A stretch of DNA of 64,000 nt from Sporomusa sp. KB1 (lineage in GTDB: Bacteria; Bacillota; Negativicutes; Sporomusales; Sporomusaceae), in the NCBI RefSeq assembly GCF_007830295.1, contig NZ_VLKC01000002.1, positions 2,593,046 to 2,657,045 on the forward strand, given 5' to 3'. Both the position numbers and the translations under genes were made by a program. Under the pieces are notes generated by a model. That model ran no database searches, was not told where the DNA came from, and saw nothing but the letters and a program-made list of their open reading frames with translations. Position 1 is the first letter of the stretch. Each line of letters opens with the position of its first letter. Shown here piece by piece: positions 34,977-44,186 of this stretch.

Positions 34977-37205
34977 TTACATAGTAGTATACAAGCTTCT
35001 GTCAACCCGCCGCAAATAAGGCGACAGACTTCCCGTATAAAACAGATATAAACGGTGCAAAGCCCGAGTACAGATTGTATATAGAATATTCCCATCCTGT
35101 TCTTGGCTATAATTAGTTGCGTCTGTATTAACTATAAATACAGCATCAAACTCTAAGCCTTTAGCCAGATAGGAGGGGATGACAACAATTCCGGTAGAGA
35201 ATTTGTCGTCATCTTTACTTATTAGGGTAGTCTCGGTAGCTCCTTTCAACTGAGAATAAATTCTGAGGGCCTGGGTTACATTTTTAGTGATAACTGCAAT
35301 AGATTTCAAACCCTCACTCTGTACTGTTTGGATAGTGCTAAGAAGCGCAGCAGCTATATTTCCATGATTATTTATTTGAATAACTGTAGGTTTCGGGCCA
35401 GGACGGTTGATGGAAAGACTCTCGCCGGCACTTGGTAATATTGCCTGGCAGAAAGCCTGAATGGCTTGGGTTGAACGGTAGCTTTTGGTCAAACGGAAAT
35501 GCAAGGTTTGCTCTTGGCCCAGGATGTTACTGGCTTTTGTAAAACTGGCTGTATTAACAAAAGGCTGGATTGACTGTGCAGGATCACCGACAATTGTCCA
35601 GGAACTGTTGGGGAATAGCTGAGCCAGAATTTTGTATTGAAAAGCCGAATAATCCTGGGCCTCGTCAATTACAACATGCTTAATATCTTGTTTGACCGGA
35701 AAACCCTGCACAACACCCTGAAAGTACAAAAAGGGTGCAATGTCTTCATAGGGAAGGATACCCCTGGTAATAAGCTTACGTGTCTGTGCTTTTATCGCGC
35801 CCCAATTGCCAGGAATAGGCGTGCCGGTAACTGTGAACAATCTGTCATCAGAAAAAAGGGCTGCATATTCCTCTAAGGCATCCAGTGTTGTCAGTTTTTC
35901 TACATAATCGGTAATGGGTTTTAGCTCGCTTCTTGCCTCGATTCTGGCCAGTGCCCTGATCACCTTTTCATTGACTTCTTCACCGGCTTCAGTGAGTTGT
36001 GCGATCTTTTCACGCCGGACATCGTAGATGAGATCATGCATTCGTTTTTGGATAATTGTTCTGATTTTTTCGAGACGGATTGCCGGCGGCATCATGCGAA
36101 AGCTATTTTGATAGTAGTGCTGCCATTCGTTCTGGCCAAACAGCGTTTCGCCCCGAGCTGTGATAGACGGGTGTTCATTAATCCAATCTGCTGCCAGCCA
36201 GTTAAGATAGTTGGTTAAAACCTCGTTAAAGAGTTGTGATGATTTAAAGCTGATAGTAGCTGCCCGCTGTTTGTTGGCATTAGAAACCAGCATGTGCTCA
36301 AAGTAATCTGTACGGGTTTCAAGGCGCAAGGGGATATGGGCGGCAGACCTGGCAGTGTAGTCCTGAAAAGTCATTTGGACAACGTTTGCTTCGCCTATTT
36401 CCGGCAAGACGTTAGAAATATAATCACTAAAAATAAAGTTAGGGGATAGGATTAATACATTCTGGGAGGTTAGTCTTTCCCGGTTCTGATAAAGCAAAAA
36501 GGCTATGCGGTGTAAGGCAACTGATGTTTTGCCGCTGCCGGCCGGCCCCTCCAAAAATAGTACCTTATGCTGCTCATCACGGATAATCTGATTTTGATCC
36601 CGTTGGATGCTGTTAACAATGGTATGCATCTTTTCATTGACACTTTTAGCTAGTAGTTCTTGAAGGATATCGTCATCAATTGTCAGATCAGAATCAAACA
36701 TATACTGGATGTGCCCATCAGCAATCTTGTATTGGCGCTTGAGGGTAATAGTTCCTTTGATTACGCCTGCCGGGCAGGTGTAGGCTGCATCACCAAGACC
36801 ATAATCATAGAACATGCTTGATACCGGGGCGCGCCAGTCATAGACGAGGAATTCACCGTCTTCACTAGCCAGACTGCCAATTCCAATATAGATTTTCTCC
36901 GTATCATTATAATGAGCTTCAGAAAAGTCAATCCGGCCAAAGTAGGGGGACTTCAGCATTTTGATTAGATGACGGGCAGTCCCCTGCGAATGTTTAGAAA
37001 GTGCGCGCTGGCGATTCATGGTCTCGACATGTTGTGCTTCATCAATAGAACTACCGCCGCCACCATTCCAGTAATCCTGGAGAGAATTTTTGAGTGCATG
37101 CTGATGGCAGCCCACAACTTCCTTGTTTTTCTGTATTTGGGCTTGTACTTGCTGGAGTGTTTCGGCGAGTCGTGCTAGTTCAAACTGCTGTTCCTGTTGG
37201 TTCAT
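34977..37205 (-). CDS. helD: HelD-like RNA polymerase recycling helicase
   Basis: 742 residues. UvrD/Rep-like superfamily 1 ATPase with Walker A FLEGPAGSGKTSVALHR near residue 218, a DEAQDYSAFQYK Walker B region near 520, and a coiled-coil N-terminal arm (about 1-60). HelD proteins of Firmicutes pull stalled RNA polymerase off nucleic acids. Length fits the family (about 740-780). The SD AGGAGGAAC precedes the ATG. It is a single-gene unit on the minus strand. Confidence 0.85.
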   Translation of the reverse strand: MNQQEQQFELARLAETLQQVQAQIQKNKEVVGCHQHALKNSLQDYWNGGGGSSIDEAQHVETMNRQRALSKHSQGTARHLIKMLKSPYFGRIDFSEAHYNDTEKIYIGIGSLASEDGEFLVYDWRAPVSSMFYDYGLGDAAYTCPAGVIKGTITLKRQYKIADGHIQYMFDSDLTIDDDILQELLAKSVNEKMHTIVNSIQRDQNQIIRDEQHKVLFLEGPAGSGKTSVALHRIAFLLYQNRERLTSQNVLILSPNFIFSDYISNVLPEIGEANVVQMTFQDYTARSAAHIPLRLETRTDYFEHMLVSNANKQRAATISFKSSQLFNEVLTNYLNWLAADWINEHPSITARGETLFGQNEWQHYYQNSFRMMPPAIRLEKIRTIIQKRMHDLIYDVRREKIAQLTEAGEEVNEKVIRALARIEARSELKPITDYVEKLTTLDALEEYAALFSDDRLFTVTGTPIPGNWGAIKAQTRKLITRGILPYEDIAPFLYFQGVVQGFPVKQDIKHVVIDEAQDYSAFQYKILAQLFPNSSWTIVGDPAQSIQPFVNTASFTKASNILGQEQTLHFRLTKSYRSTQAIQAFCQAILPSAGESLSINRPGPKPTVIQINNHGNIAAALLSTIQTVQSEGLKSIAVITKNVTQALRIYSQLKGATETTLISKDDDKFSTGIVVIPSYLAKGLEFDAVFIVNTDATNYSQEQDGNILYTICTRALHRLYLFYTGSLSPYLRRVDRSLYTTM

Positions 37206-37483
37206 AGTTCCTCCTCAATGAATTAGCCGTTAGCCGATTGTTCCTTTCACACTTTGGACAGGGCTATCAGTCAAAAGCTATAATGCGACAGAAGTATAAT
37301 ACAGTTACGTGCTCGTACAAATAGTATTTGGTCTTATCTTTGGTCACTATAAACTAAGACACTCATAGAAAAAAATGGTAAAATATTAGCGAAAGTCATC
37401 ATTCCTATTGTAAGTCGAGATAACTTGACTTACAAGTGATGCGATTCACCATAGAAATAATTTTTATACTGGAGGGAATTACC

Positions 37484-38605
37484 ATGCAAAAGGACTTCCA
37501 TTATGATGTAATCTATGTGTTGGCCAGCTGGGCGGGATTTAGTTTGGAGGATGCGAATACGCTTGCCTATGCATCCCAGTATGTAGATGATGCTAATAAT
37601 ACCGGGCATCTCAAATTTGATACTGGTGCCAGCTACACTCGTACCAGTTCTGCTCACGATGTATTTGATATATACCATAACGCCGACAATGTAGAAAATC
37701 ATAACGTCTGGCTGCCGTTTCATTTCTTGCCTGGTAATTGTGGTTATGCCCAAGGAAAGGTGGAAGATAAATCCTTTATTGAACGTATCATCTGCACATC
37801 TGATAGTTTTGTGGCTCGTGATATGGTAAAGGAATCCATCCGCTGCGGGGACAAACCTTATGGACTGCACCGATTTGGCATTTCGCTGCATACCTATGCC
37901 GATACGTGGGCGCATAGGGGATTTGCAGGTGTTATTGATGGAATAAATAAGGTGAAATCAATCTTCTGGCGTAATGATTCCAACCAGCTAGTGCCTGTTG
38001 ATTTAATGCAACAAATGAAAAACCGAGTGATCGATTTACTTCCTGTCGGCCATGGTTCAGCAATTTGTAATCCCGATTTACCTTATTTGAAGGAATGGCA
38101 GTTCAGTTTTATTGAGGACCTTGGACGCGGAATCCAGACTTACAATAATACGCAGTATTTCCTTTTGGCTGCCGAAAACATCATAAAAGCTATGCGCCTC
38201 TTTATTGCCTGCCGGAAGTCGCCAGTGCCGTTAGCAGGCGATTTGTCAGCCTTATATGACGGCTATCCTGGTTTGACTGAGAAGCAGCAAAATACTCTCG
38301 AATCCCTTTTCGTAGACATTCGCGATAAAGATGGCGATAAACGTCATGACGAATGGGGCAGGAGAGCTATAACCGGTGAAATTGCGGGAGTTAGTTCAAT
38401 TCCGTCATACCAGGCGAAAGGGGAAGGCTCTTGGAAGCACAAAGCTCTCGGTACTGCATTGGAAATTGACGACCCCGGTCAACTATTTACTTATACTCCT
38501 GCGTTTATTACTAGTGACTGGAAGAAGTTTCATGATGGATTGCAGGTTCAGCGACAGTACATTCTGCTTGAATTATTGCCAGCTTACGGAATTTGTATCT
38601 CATAG
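37484..38605 (+). CDS. DUF6765-like protein of unknown function
   Basis: 373 residues from ATG 37484 with GGAGGG eight bases upstream. It opens MQKDFHYDVIYVLASWAGFS and contains several His/Asp-rich stretches (FDIYHNADNVENHNVW, HTYADTWAHRGFAG) that could bind a metal, similar to phospholipase C/zinc-dependent folds. No signal peptide is seen. I associate it with a family of uncharacterised proteins (DUF6765). It is monocistronic, with two hairpin terminators after it. Confidence 0.7.
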   Translation: MQKDFHYDVIYVLASWAGFSLEDANTLAYASQYVDDANNTGHLKFDTGASYTRTSSAHDVFDIYHNADNVENHNVWLPFHFLPGNCGYAQGKVEDKSFIERIICTSDSFVARDMVKESIRCGDKPYGLHRFGISLHTYADTWAHRGFAGVIDGINKVKSIFWRNDSNQLVPVDLMQQMKNRVIDLLPVGHGSAICNPDLPYLKEWQFSFIEDLGRGIQTYNNTQYFLLAAENIIKAMRLFIACRKSPVPLAGDLSALYDGYPGLTEKQQNTLESLFVDIRDKDGDKRHDEWGRRAITGEIAGVSSIPSYQAKGEGSWKHKALGTALEIDDPGQLFTYTPAFITSDWKKFHDGLQVQRQYILLELLPAYGICIS

Positions 38606-38623
38606 AAACGCAACAGTTGGCTG

Positions 38624-38677
38624 CCCTCGTAGTCTAATTTATGGTTACAAGAAGAATTAGACTACGGGGATTTTGTT
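38624..38677 (+). terminator. Terminator after the DUF6765-like gene
   Basis: CCCTCGTAGTCTAATT pairs with AATTAGACTACGGGG and is followed by ATTTTGTT. Confidence 0.85.
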
Positions 38678-38680
38678 GAG

Positions 38681-38713
38681 ACTATGCTGAAATGATGCTG
38701 CAGCATAGTTTTT
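38681..38713 (+). terminator. Second tandem terminator hairpin
   Basis: ACTATGCTG pairs with CAGCATAGT and is followed by TTTT, directly after the first terminator. Confidence 0.7.
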
Positions 38714-38900
38714 CTGTCGTCTAGTGGCTTATTTAGCCTGGGATGACATATTTTTTTAAAAAAAGAAGGATTTTTTATACTTTTATGGAAATAATTACTA
38801 GAACTTATCTATGGGGTAGATGACAGCGTTCAGCAAATGTCCCCATGCAAATGGTTAAATCTACGCGGATTAGGTATTTATCTTGGGAAGGAGGTTGTTT

Positions 38901-39923
38901 GTGGAAAGGGTAAGAAAAATTCCTGGCATTTTATTGGGCGTACTTATCCTATCGCTTACAGTGGCCGCATGCACAAGTGCACCAATAACTACTAAGCAAG
39001 ACGCATCTCAAGTGAAGTATGTTTTAAAGTTTAATCATGTATTGACAGAATCTGAAACCTTTCATAAAGGTTTCATGAAATGGGCGCAGCGTGTTGGGGA
39101 AAGAACCAATGGTGGGCTTGAAATCCAAGTATTTCATAGTGCTCAGCTTGGTCTTGAAGAAAACATAATTGAGCAGTTGCGGCAAGGGGCACCTCTAGGC
39201 TTGAGCACTGACTCAGCCCGACTTGGTATGTATGTTCCAGAAATTGCAGTTATAAATGCTCCTTATTTTCTTGACAGCATCGATGATGTTGCAAAGCTCA
39301 AAGAATTATTTACCATTAAGCAATGGGCAAAAGAACTAGAAGAAAAATATGGTATTAAAATAGTGTCTTTCAATTGGGTACAGGGGCCAAGACATATGGT
39401 AAGCAATAGACCAATCAGGAATCCAGGTGATATGCAGGGCTTACGTATCCGGGTTCCTGGTGCTCCTGTTTGGCAGCAAACTATGCGTTCATTTGGTGCA
39501 GAGCCGGTAGCTCTTCCTTTCGGTGAAGTTTATATCGGTATGGAACAGAAGGAGGTCGAAGGTGCGGATCTTGTTTATCGAAATGTAACAGAGGCCAAAC
39601 TTTTTGAAGTAGCCAGGTATATGAGTGAGACAAGGCACATTTTGTTGATCAACTTCGAAGTAGTCAGTAAGCAATTTTTTGACAGTCTTCCTCCTGAATA
39701 TCAGAAAATTCTAATAGAAGAGTGTGACAAAGCTGGAACAGAGACGTCCCAGGAAATGGAAAAAGAGGTTGCGCAGCTTAAGACGGAGCTTACTCAAAAG
39801 GGGATGATTATTGTCGAAGATGTAAATGTAGTCGATTTTCGGAGAGCCAGTGAGGAGACTTATGAGGTCTTACAACTTACGAACATCAGAGACAAGCTGT
39901 ATGAGGAAATGGGCAAGAAATAG
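38901..39923 (+). CDS. dctP: TRAP-type solute-binding lipoprotein, DctP family
   Basis: 340 residues from GTG 38901, six bases after GGAAGGAGG; an upstream TTG at 38883 lies within the SD. A lipoprotein signal ends in TVAACTS, so it is anchored outside the membrane. The DctP fold is clear (VLTESETFHKGFMKWA, GMEQKEVEGAD, QMQGLRIRVPG-like GDMQGLRIRVPGAP). These proteins hand organic acids to a DctQM permease. Here no intact dctQ or dctM follows; a sensor kinase does, and a dctM remnant lies beyond it. Confidence 0.88.
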   Translation: MERVRKIPGILLGVLILSLTVAACTSAPITTKQDASQVKYVLKFNHVLTESETFHKGFMKWAQRVGERTNGGLEIQVFHSAQLGLEENIIEQLRQGAPLGLSTDSARLGMYVPEIAVINAPYFLDSIDDVAKLKELFTIKQWAKELEEKYGIKIVSFNWVQGPRHMVSNRPIRNPGDMQGLRIRVPGAPVWQQTMRSFGAEPVALPFGEVYIGMEQKEVEGADLVYRNVTEAKLFEVARYMSETRHILLINFEVVSKQFFDSLPPEYQKILIEECDKAGTETSQEMEKEVAQLKTELTQKGMIIVEDVNVVDFRRASEETYEVLQLTNIRDKLYEEMGKK

Positions 39924-40015
39924 GAATGATATCAATAACTGATTAAATATGTAGATGGCAGGAATTAATGTGGAGCTATGTATTTGCTTAGTTTATGGAT
40001 GCTGGAGGCGTGTTA

Positions 40016-41854
40016 ATGACAAGCAGGGGTATCGCTTGTAAAGCGTATTGTATTATCACTTTTATAATTACTTTGCCGCTTTGCGTTGCATTTTTCTATT
40101 TTTCCGAACAGCAAAAAGAAATTATTTTAATGGAAAATGAGCGGGAAATCACCAGAGTTTCTGCGAAATTGGCACAACTTCCCCAGAATGGCAAGCCGGC
40201 TGCTTATTGGCGAGATGGTTTTACTAGAGATGAGCTTTTATCTCAAAAAGTATCAGATAGTAATGCCTACTATCAGTATTTTGTGGATGAACTTGCTCGC
40301 ATTTATCCCTATTATCGAATCGGGATTTACCACCGCAGCTTAGATAGTATTATTGCGATGCATCCGAATGTATACCTGGAAGAATGTATCTCGATCGATA
40401 ATCCGTCTGTAAGAAAAGTATATGCTACTGGGGAACCTGTAGTTGCGATAGAAGATTCGAAGGTTGACGGAACTCCCATACTTGTAGCTATTTCTCCCAT
40501 CTATCATCTTGGACAGGTAGTTGGCTTTACGTGGGTTAGTAAGAAGATAGACCTTGTTTTGAATGAGAGTAATAATTTTTTTTACAAAGGTATTATAATT
40601 AGTTTTTTTATATGGATAGTTCTAATGCTGGTTGTTCGCGCCGTATTTCTGAAATTGGACAGTTCGCTGATACAATTTGCAAACCAAATTACGAATAAGG
40701 AGCTATTGCTAGCTAAATTTAAGGATTTTCCGCAGCTTGAACCACTTTTTAATACAGTTGTGAGCTTGCGGGAGAACTTAAAAAAAGAAAAACAACATTA
40801 TCTGGAGGAAAGCCAGAAATTAAAAAAACTTATTGAATTAGCACCGTTGATGATCTTTGTTGTGGACAAAAATGCCATTATAACGGAATGCAATCAGGCG
40901 TTTTTAAACTATCATTCCTATAATTGGGAGACCGTAATAAACCTCCCTTATAAAGTCCATACAGACAGGCTTAATAGAGATTTTGAAAACACTTTGATTG
41001 TCCGCGCTTTAAGAGGAGAAGAAATTCGTGATGAGTATTGCTTTTTGTTTAATCGATATTGGATTACCAGTGCCGTTCCTTTAAAAACTAAGGCTGGAGA
41101 AATAACGGGTGCAATTGCAATTTGTCATGACGTTACAGAACATGAAAAGTTGCGTAAAGATATGATTAGGCTTGACCGTTTAAACATGGTTGGGCAGATG
41201 GCGGCTTCTGTGGCCCATGAGGTAAGAAATCCGATGACTGTTATTCGGGGCTATATTCAGGTTCTGGCAAAGAAGACAGGAGGAATCTATAACTCTCAAT
41301 TTGATACGGTGCTCGGGGAATTAGACAGAGCTAACCGTATCATTAGTGATTACTTATCGCTGGCAAAAGATAAGTATGTTGAGAAGAAGAAAGAGTCTTT
41401 AAGTAAAATTGTACAAAACATTTTTCCGCTTGTTGAAAGTGAAGCATTGGCGCGAAATAGTAAATGTCATGTGCAGCTTGATGAGACAGTACCCATGATA
41501 TTGATCAATTCCGAAGAGATTAAGCAACTTATTTTAAATTTGGCTATGAATGCATTAGATGCTCTCGATGAGGGGGCACTTACCATTTGCTGCACACATA
41601 ATCATGAAACAAATGAAGTTGAGTTGGAAATACGTGACACTGGGTGCGGTATAGAACAAAGTTCTATTGAGAAAGTATTTGAACCGTTTTATACGACAAA
41701 GAAGAATGGTTCCGGCCTTGGATTATCGATATGTAAAAGTATTGTTGAAAGGCATGACGGGAACATAAGCATACAATCTGAAAAGGGTAAAGGCTCAGTA
41801 TTTAATATAAAATTTCCAATCATCGAAGGAGAGACAGGTTGTGAAAGAGACTAA
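40016..41854 (+). CDS. Membrane sensor histidine kinase
   Basis: 612 residues from ATG 40016 after GGAGG. Membrane segments at about 11-28 and 195-215 flank an outer sensor domain. A PAS domain (about 275-385), HisKA with AASVAHEVRNPMTVI (phospho-His near 397) and HATPase_c with GCGIEQSS and GSGLGLSICKSI follow. The architecture resembles kinases that pair with NtrC-type regulators. It overlaps a truncated response-regulator start at its 3' end. The DctP gene upstream suggests it senses a carboxylate, perhaps through the binding protein. Confidence 0.88.
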   Translation: MTSRGIACKAYCIITFIITLPLCVAFFYFSEQQKEIILMENEREITRVSAKLAQLPQNGKPAAYWRDGFTRDELLSQKVSDSNAYYQYFVDELARIYPYYRIGIYHRSLDSIIAMHPNVYLEECISIDNPSVRKVYATGEPVVAIEDSKVDGTPILVAISPIYHLGQVVGFTWVSKKIDLVLNESNNFFYKGIIISFFIWIVLMLVVRAVFLKLDSSLIQFANQITNKELLLAKFKDFPQLEPLFNTVVSLRENLKKEKQHYLEESQKLKKLIELAPLMIFVVDKNAIITECNQAFLNYHSYNWETVINLPYKVHTDRLNRDFENTLIVRALRGEEIRDEYCFLFNRYWITSAVPLKTKAGEITGAIAICHDVTEHEKLRKDMIRLDRLNMVGQMAASVAHEVRNPMTVIRGYIQVLAKKTGGIYNSQFDTVLGELDRANRIISDYLSLAKDKYVEKKKESLSKIVQNIFPLVESEALARNSKCHVQLDETVPMILINSEEIKQLILNLAMNALDALDEGALTICCTHNHETNEVELEIRDTGCGIEQSSIEKVFEPFYTTKKNGSGLGLSICKSIVERHDGNISIQSEKGKGSVFNIKFPIIEGETGCERD

Positions 41855-41970
41855 AAAAGTTTAGAGAATCGTGGATGCTACTAGCTGCAGTATTGATTGT
41901 GGTTGTTCTTTGCATTTTTATTCCGGATATTGTATTGTTTGTTCCTAATTTAATGTTTGGCAAAGGATGA
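41841..41970 (+). pseudogene. Deletion scar: response-regulator 5' stub joined to dctM 3' stub
   Basis: GTG 41841 has AAGGAG upstream inside the kinase gene and reads VKETKKV before TAG 41862, the usual opening of a response regulator (KKVLIVDD...) cut after seven codons. Another frame then reads from about 41875 as MLLAAVLIVVVLCIFIPD and ends LFVPNLMFGKG, like the last membrane segment of TRAP large permeases. A deletion that removed the regulator, dctQ and most of dctM explains both. The assignment of the stubs rests on short sequences. Confidence 0.55.
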
Positions 41971-42037
41971 ATGTGGTTTAGTTGTTGAAGCATGACAGGG
42001 ACAGTTGGAGAATTTAACGGTAGCGGATCAGGTTTGT

Positions 42038-42151
42038 CTATTTGCCTCAGCCGAAGTTGTTGTTGCAGCACATGGAGCTGGGCTCACAAATCTTGTATTA
42101 CGGTATATCCTCCGTCTGGCTGGTATGGATGAGCAAAAAGCCCTGCAATAG
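42038..42151 (+). pseudogene. Glycosyltransferase family 61-like fragment
   Basis: A 37-codon open stretch without a start codon contains LFASAEVVVAAHGAGLTNLV, the hallmark block of GT61/DUF563 glycosyltransferases, and ends at TAG. The rest of the gene is missing. It lies between the dctM stub and an IS element. Confidence 0.65.
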
Positions 42152-42238
42152 TGTGACATGTATCATTGCTAAGCAAATTTTTTCTGTAAAATGGTGCTAA
42201 GCAGGATGCAGGGGAGGGCAGATTTAAAACAAACAGAG

Positions 42239-43739
42239 AGGGCACAGAAAATTTTGTGTAAATAAGTTTGAAACATCTTCCTTACTGGCAAGAATAGGAA
42301 TAAACCTATTTGAGTCGGAAAGGAAGATGTTTTTATGAAAACAATACCCAAGGAAGTCATTAGAGATTTGATCAAAGATGAAAAGTTCAACAATACCACG
42401 GAAGTTATGAATGCAATTAAAGAGATGTTCCGAGACGTGCTCCAAGAAATAATGGAAGCAGAATTAGAAACAGAATTAGGCTACGAAAAACAGGAACGAC
42501 GGTCGGAAAATGTCAATCCAGCTGTGTCGAAAAATTATCGAAACGGCTACTCAAAAAAGAAAGTAAAAACGCAACTTGGTGAAGTAGAGATTGCAATTCC
42601 CCGTGATCGAAACGGTGGGTATGAACCTCAAATTATCGGCAAATACAGCCGCAATGCTGATGGCATGGAAGAAAAAATATTATCGCTCTATGCTGCAGGA
42701 CTTAGCATTCGAGATGTATCAGACCAAATAAAAAGCCTGTACGATGTAGAAATTTCGCCAGAGCTGGTAAGTAAAATCAGTGAAAAAATCATGCCTCAAC
42801 TTACTGAATGGCAAAACCGGCCCTTGGAAGCAGTATATCCTTTCATATTCTTGGATGCGATACACTACAAAATTCGCGAAAACCATCAGATCATTACTAA
42901 GGCAGCTTATGTTGTATTGGGCGTAAACCTGGACGGTTATAAAGAAATTTTAGGTATATGGATTGGTGAAAACGAAAGCAGCAAATTCTGGCTTAGTGTC
43001 TTAAATGAGCTGAAAAGCCGCGGCATACAAGATGTTTATCTATTCTGTGTTGATGGGCTAAGTGGCTTTAGGGAAGCCATTGGTGCCGCCTATCCTAAAG
43101 CCGGGATACAGCGCTGTATTATTCACCAAATTCGTGCGAGTATGCGGTATGTAAACTACAAACATGCAAAAGTCTTTACGGCTGATTTAAAAGAAGTCTA
43201 CACATCCGTGACAGAAGAAGCCGCACTGGAAAAGCTAATGATCTTTAAAGAAAAGTGGGGACAAAAATATCCGGCTGCCATAAAAAGCTGGGAAGACAAC
43301 TGGGATATTTTATCTACTTTTTATGCATATCCCCCCAGTATTAGGAAAATAATATATACAACAAATATTATAGAAGGATTGCATCGGCAATTTCGGAAAG
43401 TAACTAAGACCAAAGCCGTATTTCCTAATGATGATGCTTTACGCAAAATGTTATACTTAGCATCGAATAATATTGTAAAAAAATGGACTCAGCGTTACCG
43501 GGATTGGGATATGGTTTTGAACCATTTGGCCTTACTTTTTGAGGATCGATACGTAGGATAATTGCCCCTTTAAAGTACGATTCCCCAGCCGAGACAGAAG
43601 CATTCACGCTAACGCGTGCATACTTCCGTCTCGCCCAGGGAACTGATTTATCAAGGGACAATGAACAAATATGTTTTTACAAAGCCACTATTTCTTGCTA
43701 TGAGGAATTTCAAATTACACAAAATTATCCGCAGACCCC
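42239..43739 (+). mobile_element. IS256-family insertion sequence
   Basis: About 1.5 kb with one transposase gene. The ends are imperfect inverted repeats that share ATTTTGTGTAA (left 42250-42260, right as reverse complement near 43716-43726) and start with GGG. An 8-bp target duplication AAACAGAG flanks it exactly (42231-42238 and 43740-43747), as expected for the family. A GAGACAGAAG/CTTCCGTCTC hairpin lies between the transposase and the right end. The intact ends, gene and duplication suggest a recent insertion. Confidence 0.9.
42335..43561 (+). CDS. IS256-family (mutator-type) transposase
   Basis: 408 residues, GGAAAGGAAG upstream. The DDE residues fall in FLDAIHYK, FCVDGLSGF and TNIIEGLHRQFRK, and CIIHQIRASMRYV is the family C/H motif. 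Full length for the family, with no frameshift, so probably active. Confidence 0.95.
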   Translation: MKTIPKEVIRDLIKDEKFNNTTEVMNAIKEMFRDVLQEIMEAELETELGYEKQERRSENVNPAVSKNYRNGYSKKKVKTQLGEVEIAIPRDRNGGYEPQIIGKYSRNADGMEEKILSLYAAGLSIRDVSDQIKSLYDVEISPELVSKISEKIMPQLTEWQNRPLEAVYPFIFLDAIHYKIRENHQIITKAAYVVLGVNLDGYKEILGIWIGENESSKFWLSVLNELKSRGIQDVYLFCVDGLSGFREAIGAAYPKAGIQRCIIHQIRASMRYVNYKHAKVFTADLKEVYTSVTEEAALEKLMIFKEKWGQKYPAAIKSWEDNWDILSTFYAYPPSIRKIIYTTNIIEGLHRQFRKVTKTKAVFPNDDALRKMLYLASNNIVKKWTQRYRDWDMVLNHLALLFEDRYVG

Positions 43740-43872
43740 AAACAGAGGCATTCAGCCTCTGTTTGTTTTGCAATGATGGGAACGATAAACGGTATAACTA
43801 GCCTCTGCTGCCTGCCAGAAAGGCAGTAAACTGCCTATTGTTCTTCCTTGTTTAATGCGGGAGGCAATAGGC

Positions 43873-44019
43873 TTATTTCTTGCCCGTTTGATGCCTGCTT
43901 ATATCGGGTATTTTGTCCAACGTAGCCATGTTTTTTACAATCTGTATATAAATTGGACGCTTATGATATCCCTGTACATAGTTTTGAATTACATTTGTTA
44001 TTGGTTTTTTTAAACACAT
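43873..44019 (-). CDS. Small protein of unknown function (48 aa)
   Basis: Minus-strand frame from ATG 44019 with a perfect GGAGGG eight bases upstream; the peptide begins MCLKKPITNVIQNYVQGYHK and is basic. A GCCTATTG/CAATAGGC hairpin follows the stop (43838-43874 region) as a possible terminator. I do not recognise it. The good SD, the hairpin and the position in an otherwise empty 400-base gap support it; codon evidence is too short to decide. Confidence 0.5.
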   Translation of the reverse strand: MCLKKPITNVIQNYVQGYHKRPIYIQIVKNMATLDKIPDISRHQTGKK

Positions 44020-44186
44020 CACAATTCCCTCCATTGGTATAATCCTGAATTTATATGTATTTTAGCACTTATTTTTTCAGCACTCAATAAGATTGCAGCC
44101 TAAAAAAACTCTGTTTTTTCGTGCTGTACAACCCAATTTCTATTGTTGTATACTATCTACAGTCTCAGTAACGTGAGAGGAGGAGT

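Larger units (their letters stand above)
42226..43769 (+). terminator. Terminator hairpin split by the IS element
   Basis: Joining 42226-42238 to 43748-43769 gives a perfect 15-bp stem AAAACAAACAGAGGC / GCCTCTGTTTGTTTT with loop ATTCA. The element entered the left arm. Because the eight-base duplication restored AAACAGAG on the right, a 10-bp hairpin (43740-43764) still exists downstream of the element. Confidence 0.8.
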
